DNA from: Pontibacter sp. E15-1
GTDB taxonomy: Bacteria > Bacteroidota > Bacteroidia > Cytophagales > Hymenobacteraceae
DNA: 64,000 nt
NCBI RefSeq assembly: GCF_022601975.1
Contig: NZ_JAKVIR010000023.1
Span: 40,925 to 104,924 of the forward strand
Direction of reading: 5' to 3'
Made by a program: the position numbers and the translations under genes. The stretch's first letter is position 1; each line of letters starts with the position of its first letter. The notes under the pieces were generated by a model. It was not told where the DNA came from and did not search any database. It saw only the letters and a program-made list of their open reading frames with translations. Below are positions 44,978 to 53,929 of the stretch, piece after piece.

Positions 44978-45811
44978 TTATACCTTTAAATCAACCCCCA
45001 TCGCCAGCAGCGCCAGCAGCGTAATACCCAGCGCGATGCGGTAATACCCGAACATCTTGAAGCCGTATTTGGTGAGGAAGCTGATGAAAAACTGAATCGC
45101 GAGCATAGCCACCACAAAGGCCACCGCATTGCCTACCAACAGCAGTTTCACGTCGTTGGGCTGTATCACCTCCAGGCTATTCATTATTTTTACGGTGTCG
45201 AACTTCAGCAAGTCTGATATCTCCAGCTTTAGCAGGTCGGTCACGAATTTATACATGCCGGCGGCCAGCATGGTGGGCACCGCCAGAAAGAAGGAGAACT
45301 CCGCGGCAGTCTTGCGGTCCACGCCCTGCGTCATACCCCCAATGATGGAGGCAGCCGAGCGGGACACGCCCGGGATCATGGCGATGCACTGGAAGAAGCC
45401 GATCACCAGCGCATTGCGGTAAGTGACCACTTCCTGGTCTGCGTTTTTAAACCACTTGTCCACGTAAAGCAGCACCACACCGCCCACCACCAGCATGATG
45501 GCCGTGATGGTGACGCTTTCCAGCATGGCATCAATAATGTCGTGCAGGGCAAAGCCGATGACGGCGGCAGGCAGAAAGGCTAGCAGAAGTTTCTGGTAAA
45601 AGGCAAAGCTCTGCAGAAAACGCCGCCAGTACAGCACCACCACCGACAGGATGGCCCCGAACTGGATGTTCACTTCAAAGATCTTGGTGATGGGCAGCTC
45701 GTTTATTCCCATCAGGCTGGAGGCAATGATCATGTGACCGGTAGAGGAAACGGGCAGGAATTCCGTAAGGCCCTCCACAATGGCTAAAATAATAGCCTGT
45801 AGTAAGCTCAT
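44978..45811 (-). CDS. uppP: Undecaprenyl-diphosphate phosphatase
   Basis: 277 residues, polytopic. Active-site signatures VEGLTEFLPVSSTGHMII and PGVSRSAASIIGGMTQG are intact. Recycles the lipid carrier used by peptidoglycan and O-antigen synthesis at the membrane. Its start lies right after the DUF3098 stop, in the ftsX operon. Confidence 0.97.
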   Translation of the reverse strand: MSLLQAIILAIVEGLTEFLPVSSTGHMIIASSLMGINELPITKIFEVNIQFGAILSVVVLYWRRFLQSFAFYQKLLLAFLPAAVIGFALHDIIDAMLESVTITAIMLVVGGVVLLYVDKWFKNADQEVVTYRNALVIGFFQCIAMIPGVSRSAASIIGGMTQGVDRKTAAEFSFFLAVPTMLAAGMYKFVTDLLKLEISDLLKFDTVKIMNSLEVIQPNDVKLLLVGNAVAFVVAMLAIQFFISFLTKYGFKMFGYYRIALGITLLALLAMGVDLKV

Positions 45812-46030
45812 CTATCCCTTCGGTTTATCTTTGGCCAAAATAGCGAATAACTCGATGCCGAAACCAGCCAGCACAACCAACGGCCCAAGCGTGATGCCCA
45901 GGAAACCGAGCCCGTACTGCTCCCCATCCAGCGTCATGATGATAAAGCCGATGGCCAGCACCACAATGCCAGCCAGCATGAGAATGTAGTTCTTCTTGCC
46001 GAAGGCAAGCTGTGTTTTTTCTTCTTCCAT
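45812..46030 (-). CDS. DUF3098 family small membrane protein
   Basis: 72 residues, two membrane helices (KKNYILMLAGIVVLAIGFII and LGITLGPLVVLAGFGIELFAI). The family is conserved in Bacteroidota between ftsX and uppP, as here. The ATG at 46030 gives MEEEKTQLAFGKKNY, the usual N-terminus; a longer TTG frame to 46048 overlaps the ftsX end. Function not established. Confidence 0.92.
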   Translation of the reverse strand: MEEEKTQLAFGKKNYILMLAGIVVLAIGFIIMTLDGEQYGLGFLGITLGPLVVLAGFGIELFAILAKDKPKG

Positions 46031-46031
46031 G

Positions 46032-46928
46032 TTAGTATAATTCGTCAAGTGAGAGGCGCAGGTACTTGCGTATGGCCCGGTATGAGCTCATAAACCCGAT
46101 GATCAACCCGATCACCACCAGTGCCCCCATCAGGATGTAGGTTTGCTCGTCGTCGCGGAGCAGTTGCAGTTCCGTCACTTCGTGGTAAGCGTACTGCATT
46201 AGGGCGAAAAGCAGGGCAGAGGCGATAAAACCGCTCACGATGCCCTGCCAGGCGGCCCGATTGAGGAAAGGGCGCTGTATAAAAAACGAAGTGCCGCCCA
46301 CAAGCTGCATGCTCCGGATCAGGAACCGCTGGGAGTAAAGCGCCAGTTTAATGGTGTTGTTGATCAGGATGGTAACGACCAGCAGCAGAATGAGGGCGAA
46401 GGCCAGCAGCACCAAGCTGATTTTCTGGATGTTGCTGTTGATAGACTCAATGAGGCTCTCCACATACTGCACCTCGTATACCCCATTCACTTCCTCCAGG
46501 TCCAGCTTAATGCTCTTTAGCTCCGGAGAGCTGGAGTGTTCGGGATCAATGCGGAGCACATAGGCATCGCGCAGCGGATTATCGCCAAGGAACTCCATGA
46601 AATCCTCACCGGTCTCCTCCAGAAAGGCCTTGGCACCATCTTCTTTCGAGATAAAGCGCACCTGCGCGTTACTACCCTGGTAGGCAACATATCCCTTGGC
46701 CTCAAATGTTTTTTGCAGGCGCACCAGCTGCACCTCCGTCAGGTTGCGGTCCAGGTATACCTGCATCTCGATGCTCTCCTTTACCTTGTCCGACAGTTTG
46801 CCGGCATGGATCAGCAGCAGCCCAAACAACCCGATCACAAACAGGGCCAGCGAAATGCTGAACACCACCATTGTGTGCGGGTAATTCCCGAGTTTTTTCT
46901 TTTTGATGTGTTTTACCTTTGTCGCCAT
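46032..46928 (-). CDS. ftsX: Cell division permease FtsX
   Basis: 298 residues from the ATG at 46928 (MATKVKHIKKKKLGNYPHT). A first membrane helix near 24-45, an extracellular domain (EMQVYLDRNLTE, FISKEDGAKAFLEETGED, DNPLRDAYVLRI), then three more helices with LALYSQRFLIRSMQLVGGTS FIQRPFLNRA. FtsX with FtsE controls peptidoglycan hydrolases at division. ftsE is not adjacent. It leads the operon ending in ribF. Confidence 0.94.
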   Translation of the reverse strand: MATKVKHIKKKKLGNYPHTMVVFSISLALFVIGLFGLLLIHAGKLSDKVKESIEMQVYLDRNLTEVQLVRLQKTFEAKGYVAYQGSNAQVRFISKEDGAKAFLEETGEDFMEFLGDNPLRDAYVLRIDPEHSSSPELKSIKLDLEEVNGVYEVQYVESLIESINSNIQKISLVLLAFALILLLVVTILINNTIKLALYSQRFLIRSMQLVGGTSFFIQRPFLNRAAWQGIVSGFIASALLFALMQYAYHEVTELQLLRDDEQTYILMGALVVIGLIIGFMSSYRAIRKYLRLSLDELY

Positions 46929-46946
46929 ACCTGAAGCCTTCCAGCG

Positions 46947-46980
46947 CAAAATTAGAAATATATTTTATATATGCAGGCAA
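46947..46980 (-). promoter_or_regulatory. Putative promoter of the ftsX operon
   Basis: On minus, TTG (plus 46978-46980) and TAATTTTG (plus 46947-46954) are 23 bases apart, matching the Bacteroidota -33/-7 pattern; the ftsX ATG lies 18 bases after the -7 box. Confidence 0.6.
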
Positions 46981-47031
46981 TGCGGCAGCCGAAACCATGT
47001 GCCAGGGCAAGTAATTTGATCGGCACCTCCC

Positions 47032-50000
47032 TTACAGCTCCAGCCGTGTGTCGGAGTCCAGGATAATGCGGTCGCGCTCCAGTTCGCGCTCCTGCTGCCG
47101 CCGTTGGCGCTTGTTGCTCACAAACAGCTCCCGGAAAGTGTCGAAGCGCTTGGTATGCAGCATACTGATGCTCTGGCTCTTCTGGATGCGGCCGGTATAG
47201 ATGTCGGGGGCGGTGCTGTACTGGAGCCGCGCCCGGAGCTCTCCGCTCTGGGAGATATAATAGTCCAGGGTCCAGTCGCCGATGTAGGACGTGGAGTTGC
47301 CCGTGTCGTTATTTACTCCCCCAAACCCCGTCTCGTTGGTAAGGCGCAGGCGGCCGTCGAAGAACGAGTAGCTGAGGCGCAGCTGCAGCGAGGCCAGTTG
47401 CTGCTGTCCGATCCCGTCCAGGCCAATGTCAATCTCCAGGTTGCTGTCGATGGAGCTGAAAAGGTTGTTGAGCTGGCTAGAGAGCAAACTGCCCAGACTA
47501 CCGCCCACGGCACTGGCACCCGCCCTGCTGTCGAAGGCCAGCGACCCCGTTGGCGACAGCCGCTGGAGCACAAGGAGACTGAACACCTGGCGGTTGAGTT
47601 CGCTCTCGTCGTTATTGATCACGCTGAGCTGGCTCTCGATATCCTGCGACGTTGACCCGGCCCCCTGTTCCTGCAGCTTTAGGCCCAGTTTTACCTGCGG
47701 CGAGAGGATTGGGCCGGTCAGGCCGATTACCGCCGTGACCGGGTAGCGCCGCTGAGTTGGGCTTGCCCCCTGCACCAATGTCTCGAGGGAGGCCATCTGG
47801 GTATAGTTGGCCGTGATGTTCATCTGCCCGTTCACAGGGTCGCCGTTCCAGGAGATCGTGCCGCCCGGCACCACGTCAAACTCGCGCGTCACGAGGCCTT
47901 CCAGCAGGTTCAGGTTGTAAGCGCCCTTCGTAATCTCGAAGGTGCCATACATGTTAAAGTCTCCGCGCGTGTCTATCGTCATCCGGATATCGCCGTTGCC
48001 TGATCCCCGGATCACGTCTCCCGTTGTCCGGTCGATGATAATCTCAAAATAGGCATCGTCTGTCACGGCCAGGTTGAAGTTCATGTTTATGCCCGACAAG
48101 TCAACCCGTTCTTCCACAGCCACCGCCACGCCGGTGCTATCGGTATTATTGTGGTTCACGAATTTGATAAAGTCCTTGCGGGCCACTTGCGTCTGATAGT
48201 CGAGGGGGAGCACGATGCGGGTATTCTCCTCGCTGCGGGCATCCACGGTAATGTTCAGGTTCTCGACCGGGCCGAGCACGCTGGCTGTGCCGGTGGCGAA
48301 GGCGGTGCCGTAGAAAAGCTCGTTCTGGGCCTCGCTGGTGTTCAAGACCATGAAGTTGCGGTAGCGTGCCTCCAAATCGATGACCATATTGTTGAAGCCA
48401 TCGTGGGCTATTCCCCCTGTCATGGAGGCGCTGTTACCATATAGATCCTTTAGCTGCGCGTTCCGGAAACTGATGCTGTTGGCCCCAAAGTATATTCTGT
48501 CTGAAAACCTGTAAGTTGTGTTGAGGTAGTTAAAGGTAAACTGCCCGTTGTTTACCATCACCGAGCCTTTCAGTACCGGGTAATCGAGCCGCCCGAGTAT
48601 GCGGATGCGGCCCTCCATCTCGCCCTCCAGATTGGAGAAAAGGGACTTCAGCACGGGCTCTACCAGCTTGATGTTGGCCTGGTCCATAACGGCCAGCATA
48701 TCCAGTTGCTCATCTACCGACTCGGGGTTGTAGTTGCCCGACACCGTGAGCACTTTTTTGCCGTTGCGCTCAATGCCTACGTCTACCTCGGCTTTTTTCA
48801 TGGCGTTGCTCCAGTCGGTGTTTCCCACCACATTGCCGATGTATACCTCGTCCAGGTAGAAGGAGTCTACCCGCATGTTGGCGGCCAGCAGCGCACGGTC
48901 ATATATATCTTGGGCCACAACTTCGGCGTTCACCTTTCCGGCGAGTTTCATCGAAAGGAGCGGGTTTAGGTTGTTCAGCTGAAAATTGTCCATGTTCAGC
49001 ACCAGCTTACTGCCCGGCTCATCCGACACGGTGCCCTCGGCACGGATCACCTGGTCCTGGTTGGTGAGCGCGAAATTCTCGAAGACGAGCCTGCGCCCGC
49101 TCTCGCTGATATAAAGCGTGTTGCCCGGCACAAATGCCCAGGGGTTTTGCTGCAGCACAATGTTCGAGCGGTTAAACACCACCTGCAGCTGGTTCTGAAG
49201 AAAGTTGAGGTCGCCGGTGATCACGGCGCGGTTGTTTTGCTCCGGCTGCCGGATGGCCGTCGAGAAGTTGATGGTGCGCTCGCTCCAGATGCCTTCCAGG
49301 TAAAAATCCTGGGTGCTGCCCGCAGAGGTTAGCGCCTGGCGGTCGGAGGTGAACTGGGCTGCAGCCAGCACATCGGGGTTGTTCTGTATTTTGGAGGTGT
49401 TCAGCTCCAGCTTGTTTCCATAGAGTTTATTGCCGCTGTACAGGATGGTGTCGAGGTCGGCATACAGGGCCAGAATAACGGTGGAGTTGTGCCGAAAGGA
49501 GCCTTCGACCTTCGAGAAATCCGAGATTCGCAGTTCGGGAAGAAACAGATCCAGCAGTGGGTTGACGTGCTTCAGGTAGATGTCATAGGACACGGTATAA
49601 TCGGCGGGGTTTCCCTTTGGCTTGCGGGCATAGTATGCTTGCGTGGCGGCTGCGTCGCTTTCAAAGTTCAGCTTATACTCCTCCACCAGGTCTGCCAGGT
49701 CAGCAATCAGGGTGGTATAGGCAAAGTTTCCGCTTGCCCGCAGCGCCAGCAGGTCGGAGGTAAGGTATAGGCTACGGCTTTCGGGTGTGATCTCCGACCG
49801 GATCAGCAGCGAGTCTATCGCCAGCTCTTTCCCCTGGTATACTACTAGGGCGCTGTCAAAGCTGGCGGAGCCCCTGAAGGTGTCGAGGCGCAATCCCTCA
49901 AAGTCGAAGTTGGCCTTCCCGCTGATCACAAACGCCTCTGTAGTCAGTTTCAGCGCCTGTAGGTCTACGCGCTCCAGATTTGCGGCCATGTTAAAGGCGC

Positions 50001-51582
50001 GCCGTCCTTCGGCCAGGTTCACTTCTCCGTCTGCCTCAAATATCAGGTTAGGGTCCGCGATGGCCACTTTCCCGATAAAGTTCTGCTCCCGCAGCGTGCC
50101 GTTGGCTTTGATGTTCTGGTAATTGTAATCAAGCAGCTGCACCTGCTTGATGGTGGCATCGAGTTTCAGGTTTGCGTCTTTGAGCGTAAAGCCGGAACCC
50201 TCTACCTGACCGCTCATCGAAATGCGCCTGATCTGGTCTTCTGCGTTCAGCAGCCTGCCGATGTTAAAGCCATCTGTGGTCACGTAGCCTTTGTAGGAAG
50301 AGGCGCGGGTGCGGTCGTCTATTTTAAGGTTGATGTCAGACTGCAGGTTGCCCAAGGCGGTCCTGAACTTGCCGTTCGCCACAAAGTCGTTGTAGAAGCC
50401 CAAAAAGCGGCCTTCCAACTGCACGGTCCCCAGCCTGGCTACCGTGGCGTAGGTGTCTTTGGGCAGAAACTGTTTCAGGTCCCGGGCATCCAGGGTGGAG
50501 GGCTTTAGGCGCAGGTTGGCAAAGGTCTCCTCCGCGTTAGGCAATCCGTCTGCGCTAATGCTGCCCACGATATGGGTGTTCTCCCCATACGCCAGGTCCA
50601 CGTTGGTGGCGTTGAAGTCCTTCACTTTTCCCTTTAGCTCAAGCGAGTTAATCAGCAGATTCTCATTATACTCCTTCAGCTGTGGGGCAAAGGTGGCAAT
50701 GTCCTGTGAGTAGATCCTGGAGTTCTCCAGGTTTCCTGTCATCGTCACGCTGTCCACAAAATTCGAGAAGTCCCCGAACTGGCTGTAATCGAAGCGCAGG
50801 TAGTGCTGCAGGTTGCTTTCGTTCACCTGCAGGTCAAGTGCGTCCCATTCCCAGAAGGTGTCGGCGTAGGTCATGCGGGTGTCGAGGTTGAGCAGGCGGG
50901 TGTTGGAGCGCGTTTCGATGGCCGTCAGCCCGGCCACAGTAACTCGAAGCGTATCCTCCAGCTGCAATTCGCTGAAGCTGCCCGTAATGTGGTCAAGCGT
51001 GAGGTGGGCGTAGTCCATGCCGTAGTCCGTGCGGGCTTGGTTGAAGTCATCATAGGTGAATCGACCGTCTTTGATGCGCAGCTCGTTAAGCCCGAAGGTG
51101 AAGGGGGCGCTGGCGGGCTTCGTGGTGTCCTTCACAAAAAGCTCGCCCAGCTTATTTAAGAAACTATTTAGGTTAAGCGTGTCAGTTCCCTCATATACAG
51201 CCAGGTTTGCGCGGGGACGGTCCAGCTCCAACGTGTTCAGGAGCAACGTGTTTGGGTCGAAGATAGAGAAGGCGTCGATGGCTGCCGCTGCCTTGCCGAT
51301 GTATAGCATCTCATTTTCGCGTCTGTCCAGCACCCGTACTTCCTCCAGAATGATATTGCTGAAAAAAGCGATGTCGATGCGGCCGATGGTCACTTTGTGG
51401 CCCACTGTCTCAGACAGATAGGCGGCCGCCTTCTGTGCCAGCTTCGTTTGCACCCCAGGGAATCGGATAGCCACAAAAACTGCCGCAAACAGCAGCATCA
51501 GCAATAGGAATAGCCCCAAAGCTGTTTTAAGAATAGCTTTTCCTATAACTTTGAAGTAATTTGTTGACTGTTCTTTTTCCAA
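47032..51582 (-). CDS. tamB: TamB-like translocation/assembly module protein (DUF490)
   Basis: 1516 residues. One N-terminal membrane helix (about 12-35), then a very long repetitive beta-rich region that includes AsmA-like features at its start (FPGVQTKLAQKAAAYLSE and VTIGRIDIAFF), and the C-terminal DUF490 domain (YPVTAVIGLTGPILSP, SELNRQVFSLLVLQRLSP, SLGSLLSSQLNNLFSSID). TamB-like proteins bridge the periplasm and are linked to lipid transport and outer-membrane protein assembly. The frame opens with TTG at 51582, 3 bases from the divergent tsaD ATG. Confidence 0.93.
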   Translation of the reverse strand: MEKEQSTNYFKVIGKAILKTALGLFLLLMLLFAAVFVAIRFPGVQTKLAQKAAAYLSETVGHKVTIGRIDIAFFSNIILEEVRVLDRRENEMLYIGKAAAAIDAFSIFDPNTLLLNTLELDRPRANLAVYEGTDTLNLNSFLNKLGELFVKDTTKPASAPFTFGLNELRIKDGRFTYDDFNQARTDYGMDYAHLTLDHITGSFSELQLEDTLRVTVAGLTAIETRSNTRLLNLDTRMTYADTFWEWDALDLQVNESNLQHYLRFDYSQFGDFSNFVDSVTMTGNLENSRIYSQDIATFAPQLKEYNENLLINSLELKGKVKDFNATNVDLAYGENTHIVGSISADGLPNAEETFANLRLKPSTLDARDLKQFLPKDTYATVARLGTVQLEGRFLGFYNDFVANGKFRTALGNLQSDINLKIDDRTRASSYKGYVTTDGFNIGRLLNAEDQIRRISMSGQVEGSGFTLKDANLKLDATIKQVQLLDYNYQNIKANGTLREQNFIGKVAIADPNLIFEADGEVNLAEGRRAFNMAANLERVDLQALKLTTEAFVISGKANFDFEGLRLDTFRGSASFDSALVVYQGKELAIDSLLIRSEITPESRSLYLTSDLLALRASGNFAYTTLIADLADLVEEYKLNFESDAAATQAYYARKPKGNPADYTVSYDIYLKHVNPLLDLFLPELRISDFSKVEGSFRHNSTVILALYADLDTILYSGNKLYGNKLELNTSKIQNNPDVLAAAQFTSDRQALTSAGSTQDFYLEGIWSERTINFSTAIRQPEQNNRAVITGDLNFLQNQLQVVFNRSNIVLQQNPWAFVPGNTLYISESGRRLVFENFALTNQDQVIRAEGTVSDEPGSKLVLNMDNFQLNNLNPLLSMKLAGKVNAEVVAQDIYDRALLAANMRVDSFYLDEVYIGNVVGNTDWSNAMKKAEVDVGIERNGKKVLTVSGNYNPESVDEQLDMLAVMDQANIKLVEPVLKSLFSNLEGEMEGRIRILGRLDYPVLKGSVMVNNGQFTFNYLNTTYRFSDRIYFGANSISFRNAQLKDLYGNSASMTGGIAHDGFNNMVIDLEARYRNFMVLNTSEAQNELFYGTAFATGTASVLGPVENLNITVDARSEENTRIVLPLDYQTQVARKDFIKFVNHNNTDSTGVAVAVEERVDLSGINMNFNLAVTDDAYFEIIIDRTTGDVIRGSGNGDIRMTIDTRGDFNMYGTFEITKGAYNLNLLEGLVTREFDVVPGGTISWNGDPVNGQMNITANYTQMASLETLVQGASPTQRRYPVTAVIGLTGPILSPQVKLGLKLQEQGAGSTSQDIESQLSVINNDESELNRQVFSLLVLQRLSPTGSLAFDSRAGASAVGGSLGSLLSSQLNNLFSSIDSNLEIDIGLDGIGQQQLASLQLRLSYSFFDGRLRLTNETGFGGVNNDTGNSTSYIGDWTLDYYISQSGELRARLQYSTAPDIYTGRIQKSQSISMLHTKRFDTFRELFVSNKRQRRQQERELERDRIILDSDTRLEL

Positions 51583-51585
51583 AAG

Positions 51586-52593
51586 ATGACTGAACCTACG
51601 ATTTTAGCGATCGAATCTTCCTGCGATGAAACCTCTGCCGCCGTTATACGCGGAGGAAAAGTGCTCTCGAACATTGTGGCCACGCAGGCCGTGCACGAGC
51701 TTTATGGCGGTGTGGTGCCGGAACTTGCCTCCAGAGCACACCAGCAAAACATTATACCTGTGGTAACGCAGGCTTTGCTTACGGCAAATGTAGCAAAAAG
51801 TGAGCTAAATGCGGTTGCCTTCACGCGTGGCCCCGGCCTTTTGGGCGCGCTGCTTGTCGGGTGCTCGTTCGCCAAGTCGTTTGCGCTTGGCCTCGGCATC
51901 CCGCTGATTGAGGTAAACCACATGCAGGCGCACATCCTGGCCCATTTTATAGACGACCCAAAGCCTGCTTTTCCCTTCCTCTGCCTCACCGTGAGTGGGG
52001 GCCATACGCAGGTGGTGCTCGTGAAAAGCCATCTTGAGATGGAGATCCTGGGCCAGACCACCGACGACGCCGTGGGGGAGGCCTTCGACAAAATCGCCAA
52101 GATGCTAGGCCTGGCATACCCCGGCGGACCGATGCTGGACAAAACCGCCGCCCAAGGCAACCCGGACGCCTTTTCCTTTCCGGTGAGCAATATGCCAGGG
52201 TATGACTTTTCTTTCAGCGGCATCAAGACATCGGTGCTTTATTTCCTCAGAGATAAAACGAAGGCAGCACCAGCTTTCGTACAGGAGAACATGGCCGATA
52301 TCTGCGCCAGTGTACAGAAAACGCTCATCAAAACCCTACTGAAGAAACTGAAGCAGGCCGCCGCTGATTTAGGGATCCGGGAAATCGCCATTGCCGGTGG
52401 CGTGTCTGCCAATACCGGACTGCGCCATACCCTGCAGGAGGAGGCAAAAAAACATAACTGGAACGTATACATCCCAGCATTTCAGTATTGCACCGATAAT
52501 GCAGGTATGATTGCCATTTCAGCTCATTACCAGTATCTTAAAGGCGACTTCGCAACGCAGTATGTAAGCCCGGAACCAAGGATGAGAATTTAG
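51586..52593 (+). CDS. tsaD: tRNA N6-threonylcarbamoyladenosine transferase (TsaD)
   Basis: 335 residues. Starts ILAIESSCDETSAAVIRGG; metal-binding His pair in VNHMQAHILAHF; ATP-binding FLCLTVSGGHTQVVLV, GEAFDKIAKMLGLAYPGGP, and C-terminal AIAGGVSANTGLR and CTDNAGMIA. Makes t6A37 in ANN-decoding tRNAs with TsaB, TsaC and TsaE (not in window). The gene is divergent from tamB with only 3 bases between starts, so each promoter must lie in the other gene. Confidence 0.97.
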   Translation: MTEPTILAIESSCDETSAAVIRGGKVLSNIVATQAVHELYGGVVPELASRAHQQNIIPVVTQALLTANVAKSELNAVAFTRGPGLLGALLVGCSFAKSFALGLGIPLIEVNHMQAHILAHFIDDPKPAFPFLCLTVSGGHTQVVLVKSHLEMEILGQTTDDAVGEAFDKIAKMLGLAYPGGPMLDKTAAQGNPDAFSFPVSNMPGYDFSFSGIKTSVLYFLRDKTKAAPAFVQENMADICASVQKTLIKTLLKKLKQAAADLGIREIAIAGGVSANTGLRHTLQEEAKKHNWNVYIPAFQYCTDNAGMIAISAHYQYLKGDFATQYVSPEPRMRI

Positions 52594-52596
52594 TTA

Positions 52597-52877
52597 TTCG
52601 TTGATCGTTTTTTGTGTTTAGTGTATCGTTGTTCGTGTTTTGTATATAGTATATTTGATGATGGGGTCGTTTAACATGTACACGGCAGCAACTTAAAGAA
52701 TTAATTTTGTGGACTCTTGAATACAAAAGTTAGGATATCTGTTTGGAGGTATACTCATTTTTAAAGATATCTCCATTATAGAGCCCTCCCGCAGTTTATA
52801 TATTTATATATAAACCCAAACCACTCATACCATCGAAAAACGATCAACGAAACACAAAAAACGAAAAACGATCAACG
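52597..52877. repeat. Inverted repeats flanking the tsaD-thioesterase spacer
   Basis: Left arm 52597-52620 (TCGTTGATCG, T-run, GTGTTT) and right arm 52832-52877 are imperfect reverse complements, with a few-base insertion and a duplication of ACGATCAACGA in the right arm. The right arm runs directly into the ATG at 52878. The enclosed 200 bases are AT-rich with a TATATA run. Possibly a miniature mobile element or a large stem-loop. Confidence 0.65.
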
Positions 52878-53264
52878 ATGTTAATTCCAGGAGACACCAG
52901 AACTTACGTAAAGCATGTGACGGCCGCAGACTTTGCCTCCTTTGAGGATGGGTTGGTACATGCCGTGTGCTCTACGTTTGCGCTGGCACAGGCCGTGGAA
53001 TGGGCTGGGCGGCTCTTTGTGCTGGAACTGAAGGAAGGGGATGAAGAAGGGATCGGCACGTTCCTGATGATCGCCCACAAGGGACCCGCCTTTGCGGGGG
53101 AGGCGCTTGAAATTACGGCAACGCTGCAGAAGTATGACGGCCGCGAGGTTGTCTGCTCTTTTGTGGCACAAGTTGGTACCCGCGTGGTAGCCACCGGCGA
53201 AACCGGACAGAAAATTCTAAAGAAAGAAAAATTAGCCAGCATACTGGCACCCAGAAACAACTAA
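52878..53264 (+). CDS. Hotdog-fold thioesterase-like protein
   Basis: 128 residues. Middle part ALAQAVEWAGRLFVLELKEGDEEGIGTFLMIAHKGPAFAGEAL fits the hotdog fold of FlK/thioesterase-family proteins, with a helix carrying Glu near the start. The first ten residues (MLIPGDTRTY) are typical of these proteins. The substrate is unknown; perhaps an acyl-CoA proofreading thioesterase. Its stop abuts the smpB ATG, so the two are probably cotranscribed. Confidence 0.75.
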   Translation: MLIPGDTRTYVKHVTAADFASFEDGLVHAVCSTFALAQAVEWAGRLFVLELKEGDEEGIGTFLMIAHKGPAFAGEALEITATLQKYDGREVVCSFVAQVGTRVVATGETGQKILKKEKLASILAPRNN

Positions 53265-53732
53265 ATGGCAAAAGAAAAAGACAGAATTCAGAAGCACGTG
53301 AACATTGTGAACCGCAAGGCTTCCTTCGAGTTCCAGTTTATAGAGAAATATATTGCCGGTATGATGCTGAAGGGTACCGAGATCAAGTCGATACGGGAAG
53401 GCAAGGTGAACCTGCAGGATGGGTACTGCGTGTTTCAGCGCCAGGAGCTTTGGTTGCACAACGCGCACATCGCGCCTTACACAGAGGGCACGCACTACAA
53501 CCACGAACCGACCCGCCCCCGTAAACTGCTCCTGAGCAAGAGAGAGCTCCGCAAGCTGGAAAGTGGGGCAGAGGAGCAGGGAATCACGATCATACCCTAC
53601 CGCGTATTCATTTCAGAGCGGGGATTCGCTAAAGTGGAGATTGCGCTGGCCCGTGGCAAAAAGCTGTACGACAAGCGCCAGGACATCAAAGAAAAGGACG
53701 TGAAGCGCGAGATGGACAGAGCGGGGTATTAA
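53265..53732 (+). CDS. smpB: SsrA-binding protein
   Basis: 155 residues. Family hallmarks: NRKASFEFQFIEKYIAGMML, GTEIKSIREGKVNLQDGYC, NHEPTRPRKLLLSKREL, and the basic tail KKLYDKRQDIKEKDVKREM. Works with tmRNA in rescue of stalled ribosomes; the tail enters the ribosome. The tmRNA gene was not found in the window. Starts right after the previous stop. Confidence 0.98.
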   Translation: MAKEKDRIQKHVNIVNRKASFEFQFIEKYIAGMMLKGTEIKSIREGKVNLQDGYCVFQRQELWLHNAHIAPYTEGTHYNHEPTRPRKLLLSKRELRKLESGAEEQGITIIPYRVFISERGFAKVEIALARGKKLYDKRQDIKEKDVKREMDRAGY

Positions 53733-53734
53733 GG

Positions 53735-53923
53735 ATAATTTTGAATAGTTGAATGAATGAATTTTGAATGAGGGTATAACTCCTATTCGGTTGGTGAAAA
53801 TGCGAGTCTCTTAACTGGCTTGTCACACATCCATGAAATTTATACTTCCTGCTTTTCCCTTTTCAAAATCTTTTATTTAAAACACCTTATTCAGTTATCC
53901 AATTTTCAATCATTCAAAATTAT
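53735..53923. repeat. Inverted repeats flanking the smpB-NlpC spacer
   Basis: Left arm 53735-53754 (ATAATTTTGAAT...) and right arm 53904-53923 match as reverse complements at 17 of 20 positions. The left arm starts 2 bases after the smpB stop and the right ends 6 bases before the next start. Same design as 52597-52877 but a different sequence. Confidence 0.6.
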
Positions 53924-53929
53924 AAAAAA

